Origin: an uncultured Bacteroidota bacterium
GTDB lineage: Bacteria > Bacteroidota > Bacteroidia > Flavobacteriales > Flavobacteriaceae
Length of the DNA stretch: 64,000 nt
Direction: 5' to 3'
Assembly: GCA_902626365.1 (NCBI GenBank)
Contig: CACOFE010000003.1
Location: forward strand, 33,145-97,144
Shown here: positions 16,231 to 24,997 of the stretch, piece after piece
How the letters are laid out: each line of letters starts with the position of its first letter
Numbering within the stretch: position 1 is the first letter of the stretch
Translations under genes and position numbers: made by a program
The notes under the pieces: model-generated
Database searches by the model: none
The model's input: only the letters and a program-made list of their open reading frames with translations
Told to the model about the DNA's origin: nothing

Positions 16231-19200
16231 TTAAAATCCAACGTTAAGCCCTACAATAAATGTTCTTGCATTTGCTCGACCATTCCAATCAACTCCATTT
16301 ATTAAACCATTATAAAGGAAGCTTGAAATTTCAGGGTCATATCCTGAGTAGTCTGTCCAAGTAAGTAAATTTTGTCCGGCTATAAATAATTTTAAATTAC
16401 TGATTGAATCATTATTATTTACGTCAAAGTCATAACTAACAGTTAAATTACTTAACCTCAAATAGCTTCCATCCTCAATAATTCTATCAGTCATTGCTGG
16501 TTGTCCATTAGTTGAATAACCAATTCTTGGGTAGGTGTTTGTTTGGGCGTCAGGTCTCCAAGCATTATAATAAGCATCGGGTGCTATATTTAAATATGTT
16601 AAGCCCTCTGCATTATCTAATTGTAGTAGATTACCATTAGCTATATCATTACCATAAACACCATTAAATAGAATACTCGCTGTTAGTCTTTTGTAGGTTA
16701 GGTTAAAATTAAATCCATAAATAAAATCAGGGTTTGGATTACCGATGAAAGTTCTGTCATTTAAGTCAATTATTCCGTCTCCATTTTGATCAACAATTCG
16801 AACATCACCGGGAACAGCAGTTGTTCCAAAAACATCTGGTAAAATATCTCCTGTTTGGTAAATTCCGTCTGTTTCTAAACCATAAAATAAACTTGTTTCT
16901 TCACCTTCAACAAATACATTTGCTGGATACCTAAATAAATTACTTCTAGTGACCTCAGATCCAAAATAGAATCTTCTTTCTTCTGCTATTCCATCAACAT
17001 AAAACTCATCCAAAGGTTGTGAAGATAAATCAGTTATTTTTGTTTTATTAAAACCAATATTTCCTCCCATTGTTAGCTGTAAATCATTGCCAGAAATTAG
17101 ATCCATGTTTAATGAAATTTCCAGTCCCTTGTTTGTTATTTCTCCTTGGTTAACCAGAATATTAGAAAAACCTGACGATGTTGGAATACTAACTCTTTGA
17201 AGAAGGTCTTTAGTTACCTTTTCATAAATATCAACTGTACCTGTTATTTTTTTATTATTTGTAGCAAAGTCAGCCCCAAAATTTACCTGCTCTGTTGTTT
17301 CCCAAGTTAAATCAGGATTTGCAACATTTTGTAAAGCAATTGGAACATTTGTTCCTCCGTCAGAATTTCCGTATAAATTTGGTGAAACCCCGTAATTAGA
17401 TAAAGTTCCATAGGATCCGATTCCATGATTACCAATTTGACCCCAACCAGCTCTTAACTTAAGTTCTTCAAATAACTTTAAGTCATTGTTCTGATGAACA
17501 TTCCATGCTAGTGCAAAAGACGGGAAAAAACCATAACGATTATTTTGAGCAAACTTTGAAACACCATCTTTTCTAAACGTTGCTGTTAAGATATATGTGT
17601 TATCATAAGTATAATTAAATCTTCCTAATAAAGAGAAAATTTGCTGATCGCCCTTAATGTAGGTTAGTGGTCTTGTTATAACCTGACCATAGGCAGGGTT
17701 TTGTGTTGTAAATTGTGTTGTAACAAAATCCTCAACAGCATAAATATTATTAGACACCTTTCTTACGTCATAAGTGACACCAAGTACACTATTAATCCTA
17801 TGCTTTCTTTTTAAAGTTCTATTAAACCTTAAAAAATTATTCACTTGAAAAGATGAATTATTCAGTCCCGTAATTTGCAATGATCCGTTAGCATTGTTTC
17901 CTTGCCATGTGGTTGTTCCAAAAAATCTTCTTCTTTCTTTATTTCGAATATTACCGCCAACTTTAACCTGATATCTTAAACCTTGTACCGGTAATTTATA
18001 TGTTAATGCAAGGTTACCAATATACCTGCTTTCTTTGGAAATATCTTCAAAATCATTTATCCATGCATAAGGATTAGAAATGTCTAAATCTTCACCAAAA
18101 TCTTCAAACTCTTCTGTAATGATAGGCCTAAATGAAATTGCTTGTTTAATAAAGCTTTGATTTGATCCACCCAATAAATCACCACTTTCAGCGAAATTTG
18201 TTGAACTAATATAACCACTCATTCTTGCTTCAAGTATTAACTTATCGTTTAAATCCTGATTGAAATTTATTCTCATATCACCACTTTGAAAAGATGATGT
18301 AGGAACAATACCTTCTTGATCATCAAATCCCGCAGAGATATAGTAGTTTCCATTGTCAGTTCCTCCAGAAACAGAACCTCCAACTTTTCTGCTAATACCA
18401 TTTCGATAGATTTCATCCTGCCAATGATAAGAACGGGCTGGGATGCCTGAAATAGTACCATCCGATTCAACACCATAAATTGCGTAATCATCATCTACAA
18501 AATATCTTGGAGCTAAACCATTGTTTGCCTGTACTTCATTTGCGTAAGCAGCAAAACCATAAGGATCTAAAACATCATATTTTTTTGACATGACTCTAAC
18601 CGAAGTATTTGAAAAGGTTTCGATTTTAACTTTTCCGCTCTTACCTTTTTTTGTGGTTATTAACACAACTCCATTAGCACCTCTGGAACCATAGATTGCA
18701 GTTGCTGACGCATCTTTTAAAACCTGAATACTTTCAATATCTCTTGGATTAATGCCATTTAAACCATTTTGGCTTTCTTGGCCTAAATTTCCTACCCCTG
18801 CTGGTAACACATCTTCCCCGGCAGATGAAATAATTACGCCATCTACAACATATAATGGTTCGTTATTACCTCTCAAACTATTTGTTCCTCTAATTTTAAC
18901 ACTTATTCCAGCGCCTGGCGTAGCAGAATTTTGAACTACTTGAACACCTGCGGCTCTACCCTGCAATAATTGATCAATAGAGTTAGATTGATTTGCAACT
19001 TCTTCCTCGACCTCGACCTGAGACAATGAACCTGTTAAATCTTTTTTCAATACCGATCCATAGCCTATTACTACAACTTCCTCAAGCTGCTCAAGATCTG
19101 GTATCATCATAATACTAATATTATCTGAGGACGAAACATCAACCTCCTGAGTTGTGTAGCCTAAATAAGAAAATATCAAGACCTTTTCTTTATCAGATGG

Positions 19201-19380
19201 AATTGCGATTGAATAGTTTCCATCAAAGTCTGTCAAAGCTCCAATATTAGAGTTCTGAACGGTGATATTCACCCCCACTAGTGGAAGATTATTTTCATCA
19301 TTAACAGTTCCCGAAATCGTTTTCGTTTGTGAGAAAACTAAAATTGGGAAAAGAATAAATACTACAAGTAAGTTTTTCAT
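16231..19380 (-). CDS. SusC/RagA-family TonB-dependent outer-membrane transporter
   Basis: I use the ATG at 19380, giving 1049 residues from MKNLLVVFILFPILVFSQ, a normal signal peptide. An upstream start at 19425 would put 15 residues in front of it. A CarboxypepD-regulatory-like domain covers about 20-95 (ISGTVNDENNLPLVGVNI...), then the LEEVVVIGYG segment, the plug domain with the SusC hallmark DIESIQVLKDASATAIYGSRGANG, and a long beta-barrel ending in FIVGLNVGF. It forms the import channel for oligosaccharides with the SusD protein. It is the first gene of the minus-strand operon; its promoter must lie in 19381-19605, where I found no exact -7 element. Confidence 0.95.
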   Translation of the reverse strand: MKNLLVVFILFPILVFSQTKTISGTVNDENNLPLVGVNITVQNSNIGALTDFDGNYSIAIPSDKEKVLIFSYLGYTTQEVDVSSSDNISIMMIPDLEQLEEVVVIGYGSVLKKDLTGSLSQVEVEEEVANQSNSIDQLLQGRAAGVQVVQNSATPGAGISVKIRGTNSLRGNNEPLYVVDGVIISSAGEDVLPAGVGNLGQESQNGLNGINPRDIESIQVLKDASATAIYGSRGANGVVLITTKKGKSGKVKIETFSNTSVRVMSKKYDVLDPYGFAAYANEVQANNGLAPRYFVDDDYAIYGVESDGTISGIPARSYHWQDEIYRNGISRKVGGSVSGGTDNGNYYISAGFDDQEGIVPTSSFQSGDMRINFNQDLNDKLILEARMSGYISSTNFAESGDLLGGSNQSFIKQAISFRPIITEEFEDFGEDLDISNPYAWINDFEDISKESRYIGNLALTYKLPVQGLRYQVKVGGNIRNKERRRFFGTTTWQGNNANGSLQITGLNNSSFQVNNFLRFNRTLKRKHRINSVLGVTYDVRKVSNNIYAVEDFVTTQFTTQNPAYGQVITRPLTYIKGDQQIFSLLGRFNYTYDNTYILTATFRKDGVSKFAQNNRYGFFPSFALAWNVHQNNDLKLFEELKLRAGWGQIGNHGIGSYGTLSNYGVSPNLYGNSDGGTNVPIALQNVANPDLTWETTEQVNFGADFATNNKKITGTVDIYEKVTKDLLQRVSIPTSSGFSNILVNQGEITNKGLEISLNMDLISGNDLQLTMGGNIGFNKTKITDLSSQPLDEFYVDGIAEERRFYFGSEVTRSNLFRYPANVFVEGEETSLFYGLETDGIYQTGDILPDVFGTTAVPGDVRIVDQNGDGIIDLNDRTFIGNPNPDFIYGFNFNLTYKRLTASILFNGVYGNDIANGNLLQLDNAEGLTYLNIAPDAYYNAWRPDAQTNTYPRIGYSTNGQPAMTDRIIEDGSYLRLSNLTVSYDFDVNNNDSISNLKLFIAGQNLLTWTDYSGYDPEISSFLYNGLINGVDWNGRANARTFIVGLNVGF

Positions 19381-19605
19381 GATTAGTTTATTTCTGTTAT
19401 TAAATATAATGGCTAAATATAACACTATAGCTTATTTTAGAAAAGGTGTTTGTAAATAATACTGTAAATTTTTGATGTTTTAATATTTTTATAGCTCAAA
19501 TGCTGCAATATTCATAAGTTTTTATAGAATAATTTGTCAATTTTCTCACGAAGCATTCATTAAAAAATCCTTCGCATGCATAGTATTTTTTTTTATATTC
19601 GAATC
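19381..19605. other. Divergent intergenic region between susC and a PUL surface protein
   Basis: A 225-base AT-rich region with no credible gene. It must carry the promoters for the minus-strand PUL operon and for the plus-strand surface protein. No exact TAnnTTTG element on either strand was found, which would be in keeping with control by an activator or by an alternative sigma factor. No HTCS, AraC or ECF sigma gene is visible in the window, so the regulator is probably encoded left of position 1 or elsewhere. Confidence 0.5.
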
Positions 19606-20913
19606 ATGAAAAAAAATAGTAGCTACTTCTTATTTATTCTATGCTCTTTATTTTTTATAAATCCAATTGAGGCGCAAATCAATTTACCTATAGATTTTGA
19701 GAATGAGCAAATTACTAATGATGATATTATTCATTTTAATGGTGGCTCAGGATATGTTGTGTATAATCCTCAAATCGATAATGACAACCCAAGTGAATAT
19801 GTTGGTGTAATCATAAGAGATGGGGGTGATATTTGGGCGGGAACCTATATTGAACTTGATAGTTATTTAGACTTTTCAACCAATACTACGTTAAACATGC
19901 GTGTTCTTTCACCCTACCCAGGTTTATTGGTCAAGTTTAAAATTGAAGGTGATCAAGGAGCTTTTCCCTCTGAACCAGCAACAGAAAGGGATAGTTATAC
20001 AACTAAGACTAATGAGTGGGAAATACTATCATGGGATTTCTCTGGCGAACCTTCAAACACATATAGAAAGCTTGTTTTAATGTTTGATTTTGGAAATGTT
20101 GGTGACGGTACTGCCAACTCTACATTTTATTATGATGATATTTATCAAACTGACCCAAGTGGAGGTCTTAGTCAAATGGATTTACCAGTTACCTTTGAAG
20201 ATCCTGGTGTATATTATGTATTGACAGACTTTGGAGGGAACGGTCCTTCAACAATTTTAGAAACAGTTGACGGCAATTACGCAAGAGTAGAAAAAAATAG
20301 CGGCGCTGAAACATGGGCTGGAGTTACAATCGGTTCTGGAGCTGGATTTTTGAACGATATTCCAATTACGAATAACGATAAAAAAATGTTTGTACATGTT
20401 TATGTCTCTGGCACAACTCAAACTGGGATTCCTATAAAATTAAAAATCGAAAATTCACAGGACCCTACTCAATCCGTTGAAACGGACACCTATACGACAG
20501 TTGCTGGGGAATGGGAAATAATGGAGTTTGACTTTTCAAATGAGTCAGAAGGAACAGCTGCACTTAACACAAATTATGTTTTTGACATGGCCTCTATATT
20601 TTTTGATTTTGGATCTACTGGAAATCAAAATACGGTATATTATTTTGACAATGTTTCATTTGGCTCTCCGCTTAATGTTGATGAAAGCTTATTTTTATCC
20701 TATAGAGTTTATCCGAACCCATTTACAGAAATAATTAATATTTTTGGAATTGAAGGGGCTGAAATCATTGTTGTTAATGATATTCTTGGAAAGGAGATGT
20801 TTAGAGGAGTTGGGGTTAGAAAAATTAATTTATCAAATTATCAAAAAGGAACATATTTCTTGACCGTTACAAAAAATACACTAAGTAGTACTTTTAAAAT
20901 CATAAAAAAATAA
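19606..20913 (+). CDS. T9SS-secreted surface protein with two tandem binding-like modules
   Basis: Start taken at the ATG at 19606 (435 residues), because the signal peptide MKKNSSYFLFILCSLFFINPIEAQ follows directly; an ATG at 19576 would add ten residues. Two related modules follow, about 25-180 and 190-350. Each begins LP(I/V)(D/T)FE, contains (I/T)WAG, a (D/T)SYTT/DTYTT...GEWEI / NEWEI strand and YYDDI/YFDNV near its end. A T9SS sorting domain (VYPNPFTEIINIFGIEG) closes the protein. No enzyme signature is visible. Proteins of this layout are commonly found beside SusCD operons; I read it as a surface glycan-binding protein for the same substrate, divergently transcribed from susC. Confidence 0.75.
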   Translation: MKKNSSYFLFILCSLFFINPIEAQINLPIDFENEQITNDDIIHFNGGSGYVVYNPQIDNDNPSEYVGVIIRDGGDIWAGTYIELDSYLDFSTNTTLNMRVLSPYPGLLVKFKIEGDQGAFPSEPATERDSYTTKTNEWEILSWDFSGEPSNTYRKLVLMFDFGNVGDGTANSTFYYDDIYQTDPSGGLSQMDLPVTFEDPGVYYVLTDFGGNGPSTILETVDGNYARVEKNSGAETWAGVTIGSGAGFLNDIPITNNDKKMFVHVYVSGTTQTGIPIKLKIENSQDPTQSVETDTYTTVAGEWEIMEFDFSNESEGTAALNTNYVFDMASIFFDFGSTGNQNTVYYFDNVSFGSPLNVDESLFLSYRVYPNPFTEIINIFGIEGAEIIVVNDILGKEMFRGVGVRKINLSNYQKGTYFLTVTKNTLSSTFKIIKK

Positions 20914-20917
20914 ATTT

Positions 20918-21097
20918 ATGAGTAATTTTTGGAATCCATATAATTATCGTAGACTTTTCAATCTAGCTATTTTTTTAATACTTCTTGGCGGAGTGCTTTC
21001 TATTATAGAATTACTTACTGAAAATAGTAGCTCAATATTTATCTCTGGAGTTGTTTTGATAATCCTAATAAATATTTTTAAATCAAAGTTTCACTAG
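20918..21097 (+). CDS. Small two-helix membrane protein
   Basis: A 59-residue frame starting MSNFWNPYNYRR, only 4 bases after the stop of the PUL surface protein. It has a hydrophobic segment at about 14-31 (FNLAIFLILLGGVLSIIE), a short polar turn (LTENSSSI) and a second hydrophobic segment at about 41-53, then a basic end (KSKFH). The hydrophobic-turn-hydrophobic plan and positive N-terminal flank (YRR) make a real small membrane protein likely. No family recognised. It may be co-transcribed with the gene before it. Confidence 0.55.
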   Translation: MSNFWNPYNYRRLFNLAIFLILLGGVLSIIELLTENSSSIFISGVVLIILINIFKSKFH

Positions 21098-21100
21098 ATC

Positions 21101-21598
21101 TTATTTTCTAAGTGAAGTAGGATTTGCAAAGTCTGTAGTAACATACGCATCAGGATTTACTGACCTGATTATTCCAAGCACCTTGCTCAGTTTTTTCCTA
21201 GGAACAATACACCAAGAAATAGTTACAGCCCCATCTCTACCTTTTGCATTTATGTCTGTTACTAAGAAGCCCTTTTCTCTAAGTATTTTAGAAATGCTTG
21301 TTGACTTAGAAGGGCTAAAAACTCGTACTACTGCACTGCCTAAACCAATAAATTTTTCAAGCTGAATACCTAGTAATGTGCCTGCGGCAAAACCAAATGC
21401 ATAAGCAGCAATTAAAAATGGGTCATTTATATCTTTGATCACTTGTGAAACAGCCACGATCCAGATTGCTGATTCGATTAAACCAATAAATGCACCAAGC
21501 ACTGGGTTTTTTGTTACTACTAAGGCCCTAACTGTAGTTAGAGACTGGTCGATTAGTCTTAGCACAAAGATTAAAAGTGCTGATAAGAAAAGAGTCAT
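21101..21598 (-). CDS. UPF0316/DUF2179 family membrane protein
   Basis: A 165-residue protein. The first 85 or so residues form three hydrophobic segments with the conserved LRLIDQSLTTVRAL and FIGLIESAIWIVAVSQVI stretches of the UPF0316 (YebE-like, DUF5698) membrane domain. The remainder (from about 95, SKSTSISKILREKGFLVTDINAKGRDG) is a soluble DUF2179 domain. Function is not established for the family; the soluble domain resembles small ligand-binding regulatory domains. It is followed by nothing on its strand and preceded after 3 bases by a small protein gene, probably in one unit. Confidence 0.85.
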   Translation of the reverse strand: MTLFLSALLIFVLRLIDQSLTTVRALVVTKNPVLGAFIGLIESAIWIVAVSQVIKDINDPFLIAAYAFGFAAGTLLGIQLEKFIGLGSAVVRVFSPSKSTSISKILREKGFLVTDINAKGRDGAVTISWCIVPRKKLSKVLGIIRSVNPDAYVTTDFANPTSLRK

Positions 21599-21601
21599 AT
21601 A

Positions 21602-21823
21602 CTATTTTTTATATATATCAACTTTAGGAATATTACTTTTTTTAATTCTTACAATATCTCCTGTCCTTGTATCTAGTCTATACAAAATGCCTGAATCAGA
21701 CATGGTAGCTATTTGATATGTTCCTGTTTCATTTTTTTGAATTTCTGAAATAGATAATAGCAAAGACAAAGTGCCTATACAAGCTAAAGAATAAAGTAGT
21801 GAATATTTTAATTTATTTTTCAT
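21602..21823 (-). CDS. Small membrane-anchored or secreted protein of unknown function
   Basis: A 73-residue protein with a basic start (MKNKLKYS), one hydrophobic segment at about 8-25 and an extracytoplasmic part (YQIATMSDSGILYRLDTRTGDIVRIKKS). The latter resembles the short strand pattern of proteins that display a value in a 'TRTG' turn. No family recognised. It lies 3 bases upstream of the UPF0316-type gene in the same direction, so the two are likely co-expressed. Confidence 0.6.
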   Translation of the reverse strand: MKNKLKYSLLYSLACIGTLSLLLSISEIQKNETGTYQIATMSDSGILYRLDTRTGDIVRIKKSNIPKVDIYKK

Positions 21824-21882
21824 GATAAAAATTTGAAATTAGTATTATCTAAAATTAGATGATTTTATAAAGCATTTAATTT

Positions 21883-21890
21883 TAAATTTG
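21883..21890 (+). promoter_or_regulatory. Bacteroidota -7 promoter element before the GNAT gene
   Basis: TAAATTTG matches the TAnnTTTG consensus exactly and lies 20 bases before the GNAT start codon, the right distance for a short leader. I did not find a clear TTG -33 element at the usual spacing. Confidence 0.4.
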
Positions 21891-21909
21891 TTTTTTTATT
21901 CACTTATTT

Positions 21910-22410
21910 ATGATAAGGCCTGCTAATATTTCTGAAATTGATCCGATACTGAATATTACAAAGTCTTGTGCGCTGCATATGATTGATAATGGTATATTTC
22001 AGTGGAATGAATATTATCCAGACAAAGAATCATTTATTAATGATGCAGAAAATCAGGAGTTATATGTTTATGTCTTAAACGGTAAAGTGGTTGCATGTAT
22101 TTCTCTTTGTCTGCATATGGATGAAGTTTATTTGCCAGTAAAATGGAAAACCAAAAATGATAATAATTTATATGTTCATCGATTAGCTGTTCACCCTGAT
22201 TTTCAAAAAAAAGGCTTGGGAAAATCTTTGATGGACTTTGCAGAAAATTATGCAAAGGATAACAGCCATGTTTCAGTACGACTTGACACATTTTCAAAAA
22301 ACAAAAGAAATTTAAAATTTTACGAATCAAGAGGATACCAAAGACTAGACGGAATTTATTTTCCAAAACAAAGTGAGTTTCCTTTTTATTGTTATGAACT
22401 AATCCTTTGA
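21910..22410 (+). CDS. GNAT-family N-acetyltransferase
   Basis: A 166-residue protein with the single GNAT fold. The acetyl-CoA binding motif A appears as VHRLAVHPDFQKKGLGKSLM (about 97-116), with the Q-x-x-G-x-G-like QKKGLGK loop. SVRLDTFSKNKRNLKFYESRGYQ at the end is the usual motif B. The acceptor cannot be told from the sequence. The stop overlaps the TTG start of the MATE gene by two bases, so the two are translationally coupled. Confidence 0.88.
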   Translation: MIRPANISEIDPILNITKSCALHMIDNGIFQWNEYYPDKESFINDAENQELYVYVLNGKVVACISLCLHMDEVYLPVKWKTKNDNNLYVHRLAVHPDFQKKGLGKSLMDFAENYAKDNSHVSVRLDTFSKNKRNLKFYESRGYQRLDGIYFPKQSEFPFYCYELIL

Positions 22411-23732
22411 CAAAATCTATTAAAATTTCCGACATTCAAAAACTGGCAATACCTGCTTTAATTTCTGGTATTGCAGAACCAATTTTATCAATAACTGATA
22501 CAATCATTGTAGGAAATATGGCTGAAAATGCAACCATATCGCTTGGAGCAGTTGGTATTGTAGGTAGTTTTATTTCCATGTTAATTTGGGTGTTTGGTCA
22601 AACAAGAAGTGTAATTGCCTCTATTATTGCTCAAGCACTCGGTCAAAAAAAATTAGAGGAAGTTGAGGATCTCCCTGCTCAAGGAATTTTAATCATTATA
22701 TCCAGTAGCTTTCTGATTATATTGCTAACATACTTTAACTCCGAGGGTTTATTTAAATTTTACAATGCAAGCGGTAATCTTCTCAAATTTTGCGTTGAAT
22801 ATTTTAATATTAGGGTTTGGGGGCTGCCCTTTACTTTATTAACCATAGGCATATTTGGAATATTTCGAGGATTGCAAAACACATATTACCCGATGATAAT
22901 TGCTATTGTTGGGACGATATTAAATATAGTATTAGATATAATTTTAGTATATGGAATTGAAGGTTTTATAAATCCAATGTTTATTCAAGGAGCTGCCTAT
23001 GCTAGCTTGGTTGCTCAAGTAACTATGGCATTTCTTGCCGTTATATTGTTGTACAAAAAAACAAATATCAAGCTTGCTGTCAAATTTCCTTTTAATCCCA
23101 AGATTAAATCTTTTATGCAAATGTTTGGAAATTTAGTAATTAGAACTGCTTCACTTAATGTGACCTTATATTTCTGTAATGCCTTTGCTACTAAATACGG
23201 GGATGAGTTTATCGCTGCTTATACCATAGCAATTAATTTGTGGTTCCTTGTCGCGTTTATTATTGATGGCTACTCAAGTGCAGGGACAATACTTTCCGGA
23301 AAATTATATGGTGAAAAATCATATGGTGTGCTGATGAAATTTGGAAATGATTTAACAAAAATCGGTGTCAAAATCGGTTTTATTATGTGTATTATTGGGT
23401 TTGTTTTTTATTATCCTCTAGGAAGAATATTTAATAATGACCCTGTTGTTTTACAAGAGTTTTACAATATTTTTTGGATTGTATTAGCGATGCTCCCACT
23501 TTGCTCAATTGCATTTATTTTTGATGGTATATATAAAGGTTTAGGGTGGATGAAAGGTCTTAGAAATGTATTATTATTCTCAACTTTTATAATCTTTGTT
23601 CCCTTTGTTATTTTATTTGACCATTATGATCTTGGGCTGCATGGAATCTTTTACGCGTTTACTCTTTGGATTTTATCAAGATCAATTCCGCTAATAATTA
23701 AATTCAGAAAAACATTTAATAAGCTTTCATAA
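22407..23732 (+). CDS. MATE-family multidrug/toxin efflux transporter
   Basis: A 441-residue integral membrane protein of the MATE (NorM/DinF) family, which exports cationic compounds by Na+ or H+ antiport. Typical features are the N-terminal IPALISGIAEPILSITDTIIVG and, half-way, TASLNVTLYFCNAFATKYGDEFIAAYTIAINLW. Twelve hydrophobic segments are expected. The start is TTG at 22407 in a TTGA overlap with the GNAT stop; the next codons TKSIKISDIQKLA give a sensible amphipathic N-terminus. The substrate is unknown. Confidence 0.9.
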   Translation: MTKSIKISDIQKLAIPALISGIAEPILSITDTIIVGNMAENATISLGAVGIVGSFISMLIWVFGQTRSVIASIIAQALGQKKLEEVEDLPAQGILIIISSSFLIILLTYFNSEGLFKFYNASGNLLKFCVEYFNIRVWGLPFTLLTIGIFGIFRGLQNTYYPMIIAIVGTILNIVLDIILVYGIEGFINPMFIQGAAYASLVAQVTMAFLAVILLYKKTNIKLAVKFPFNPKIKSFMQMFGNLVIRTASLNVTLYFCNAFATKYGDEFIAAYTIAINLWFLVAFIIDGYSSAGTILSGKLYGEKSYGVLMKFGNDLTKIGVKIGFIMCIIGFVFYYPLGRIFNNDPVVLQEFYNIFWIVLAMLPLCSIAFIFDGIYKGLGWMKGLRNVLLFSTFIIFVPFVILFDHYDLGLHGIFYAFTLWILSRSIPLIIKFRKTFNKLS

Positions 23733-23765
23733 AAAATGTACATTTGGAGCTCAATAATTAACTAA

Positions 23766-24215
23766 ATGCCAAAGATTAGAATTACCAAAAAGTTTAGATT
23801 TGAAGCTGCACATGCTCTTTATGGTTATGATGGAAAATGTAAAAATATTCATGGTCATAACTACAATCTTTTTGTAACCGTAATCGGAGTTCCTGTTAGT
23901 GATAATTCTAACGTAAAGTGTGGAATGGTTATGGATTTTGGTGATCTAAAAAAAATAGTCAATTCTGAAGTTATTGAGAAATTTGATCACTCTGTAATTT
24001 TTAATAAAAACTCACCACATAAAGAGCTTGCTAAAAATTTAGCAAATGATGGCCACAAAGTGGTTATGGCTAATTATCAGCCAACAATTGAAGAAATGGT
24101 AATAGATTTTGCGAATAAAATCTCATCAAAGCTTCCTGATTATATCAGTCTTCACTCGCTAAAATTAGAGGAAACTGAAACATCATATTCAGAATGGTTT
24201 GCTGCTGACAATTAA
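23766..24215 (+). CDS. queD: 6-carboxy-5,6,7,8-tetrahydropterin synthase / PTPS family (QueD)
   Basis: A 149-residue enzyme of queuosine/7-deazapurine synthesis that converts 7,8-dihydroneopterin triphosphate to 6-carboxytetrahydropterin. Zinc ligands His16 (FEAAHALYG), His29 and His31 (IHGHNYN) are present, with the catalytic Cys25 before them (GKCKNIHGH). The acidic end LEETETSYSEW carries the pterin-binding Glu region. It is a full-length family member. It stands between the MATE and LpxH genes with short gaps (33 and 29 bases). Confidence 0.92.
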   Translation: MPKIRITKKFRFEAAHALYGYDGKCKNIHGHNYNLFVTVIGVPVSDNSNVKCGMVMDFGDLKKIVNSEVIEKFDHSVIFNKNSPHKELAKNLANDGHKVVMANYQPTIEEMVIDFANKISSKLPDYISLHSLKLEETETSYSEWFAADN

Positions 24216-24244
24216 TCTTTTACATATCTTTGAGCTAAGAAGTC

Positions 24245-24997
24245 ATGAAAGTAACTGAAGGAAAAAAAATATATTTTGCATCTGACAACCACTTAGGTCT
24301 TCCGAACTCAAAATCTAGTTTACTTCGCGAAAAGAAGTTTGTTAAATGGTTGGATATTATTAAAGAAGATGCACATTCAATTTATCTTCTGGGAGATCTA
24401 TTTGATTTTTGGTTTGAATACAAAACCGTTATCCCTAAGGGATTTACCAGGGTCTTAGGAAAAATCGCGGAAATTTCTGATTCTGGAACTCCAATTTACT
24501 TCTTCACTGGAAATCATGATATGTGGGTAAACGACTACTTCCAAATGGAGCTTGGAATAAAAGTGATCACTGAACCCCAGCAATTTGAAATGAATGAAAA
24601 AAGCTTTTTTATTGGCCATGGAGATGGTTTGGGTCCAGGCGATAAATCTTATAAATTGATGAAAAAATTCGTGACTAATAACAAATTTTTTAAATGGTGC
24701 TTTAGCTGGATTCACCCTGACATAGGAGTTAAGCTAGGTCAATTTTTATCAAGAGAAAAGAAAATCATGTCTGCAAAAAAGGACATTGGAGACATTGAAA
24801 ATCAATGGCTAACCCAATACTGCAGAAAAAAGTTAGAAACTAACAATTACAATTATTTCATATTTGGGCATTCACACACTCCAGTTGAGTTAGAGTTAAA
24901 TTCTGAGTCCAAATACATAAATCTTGGGGATTGGATTACAAATTTTACCTATGCTGAATTCGACGGGGAAAATTTATCCCTAAATAGATTTGATTAA
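24245..24997 (+). CDS. lpxH: UDP-2,3-diacylglucosamine hydrolase (LpxH type)
   Basis: A 250-residue metallophosphoesterase of lipid A synthesis that cleaves UDP-2,3-diacylglucosamine to lipid X and UMP at the inner membrane. Motifs in order: ASDNHLG (Asp14, His16), LLGDLFDFWFEYK, FFTGNHDMW, FIGHGDGLGPGDKSYK and FGHSHTPVEL. All metal-ligand positions expected for the calcineurin-like fold are seen. Its last four bases overlap the convergent TonB-receptor gene, so no terminator lies between them. Confidence 0.93.
   Translation: MKVTEGKKIYFASDNHLGLPNSKSSLLREKKFVKWLDIIKEDAHSIYLLGDLFDFWFEYKTVIPKGFTRVLGKIAEISDSGTPIYFFTGNHDMWVNDYFQMELGIKVITEPQQFEMNEKSFFIGHGDGLGPGDKSYKLMKKFVTNNKFFKWCFSWIHPDIGVKLGQFLSREKKIMSAKKDIGDIENQWLTQYCRKKLETNNYNYFIFGHSHTPVELELNSESKYINLGDWITNFTYAEFDGENLSLNRFD

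Noticed and set aside
21088-21117. Weak inverted repeat (TTCACT/AGTGAA) at a convergent junction
   Set aside because: The stem is short, needs a bulge, lies partly in coding sequence, and has no U-run.
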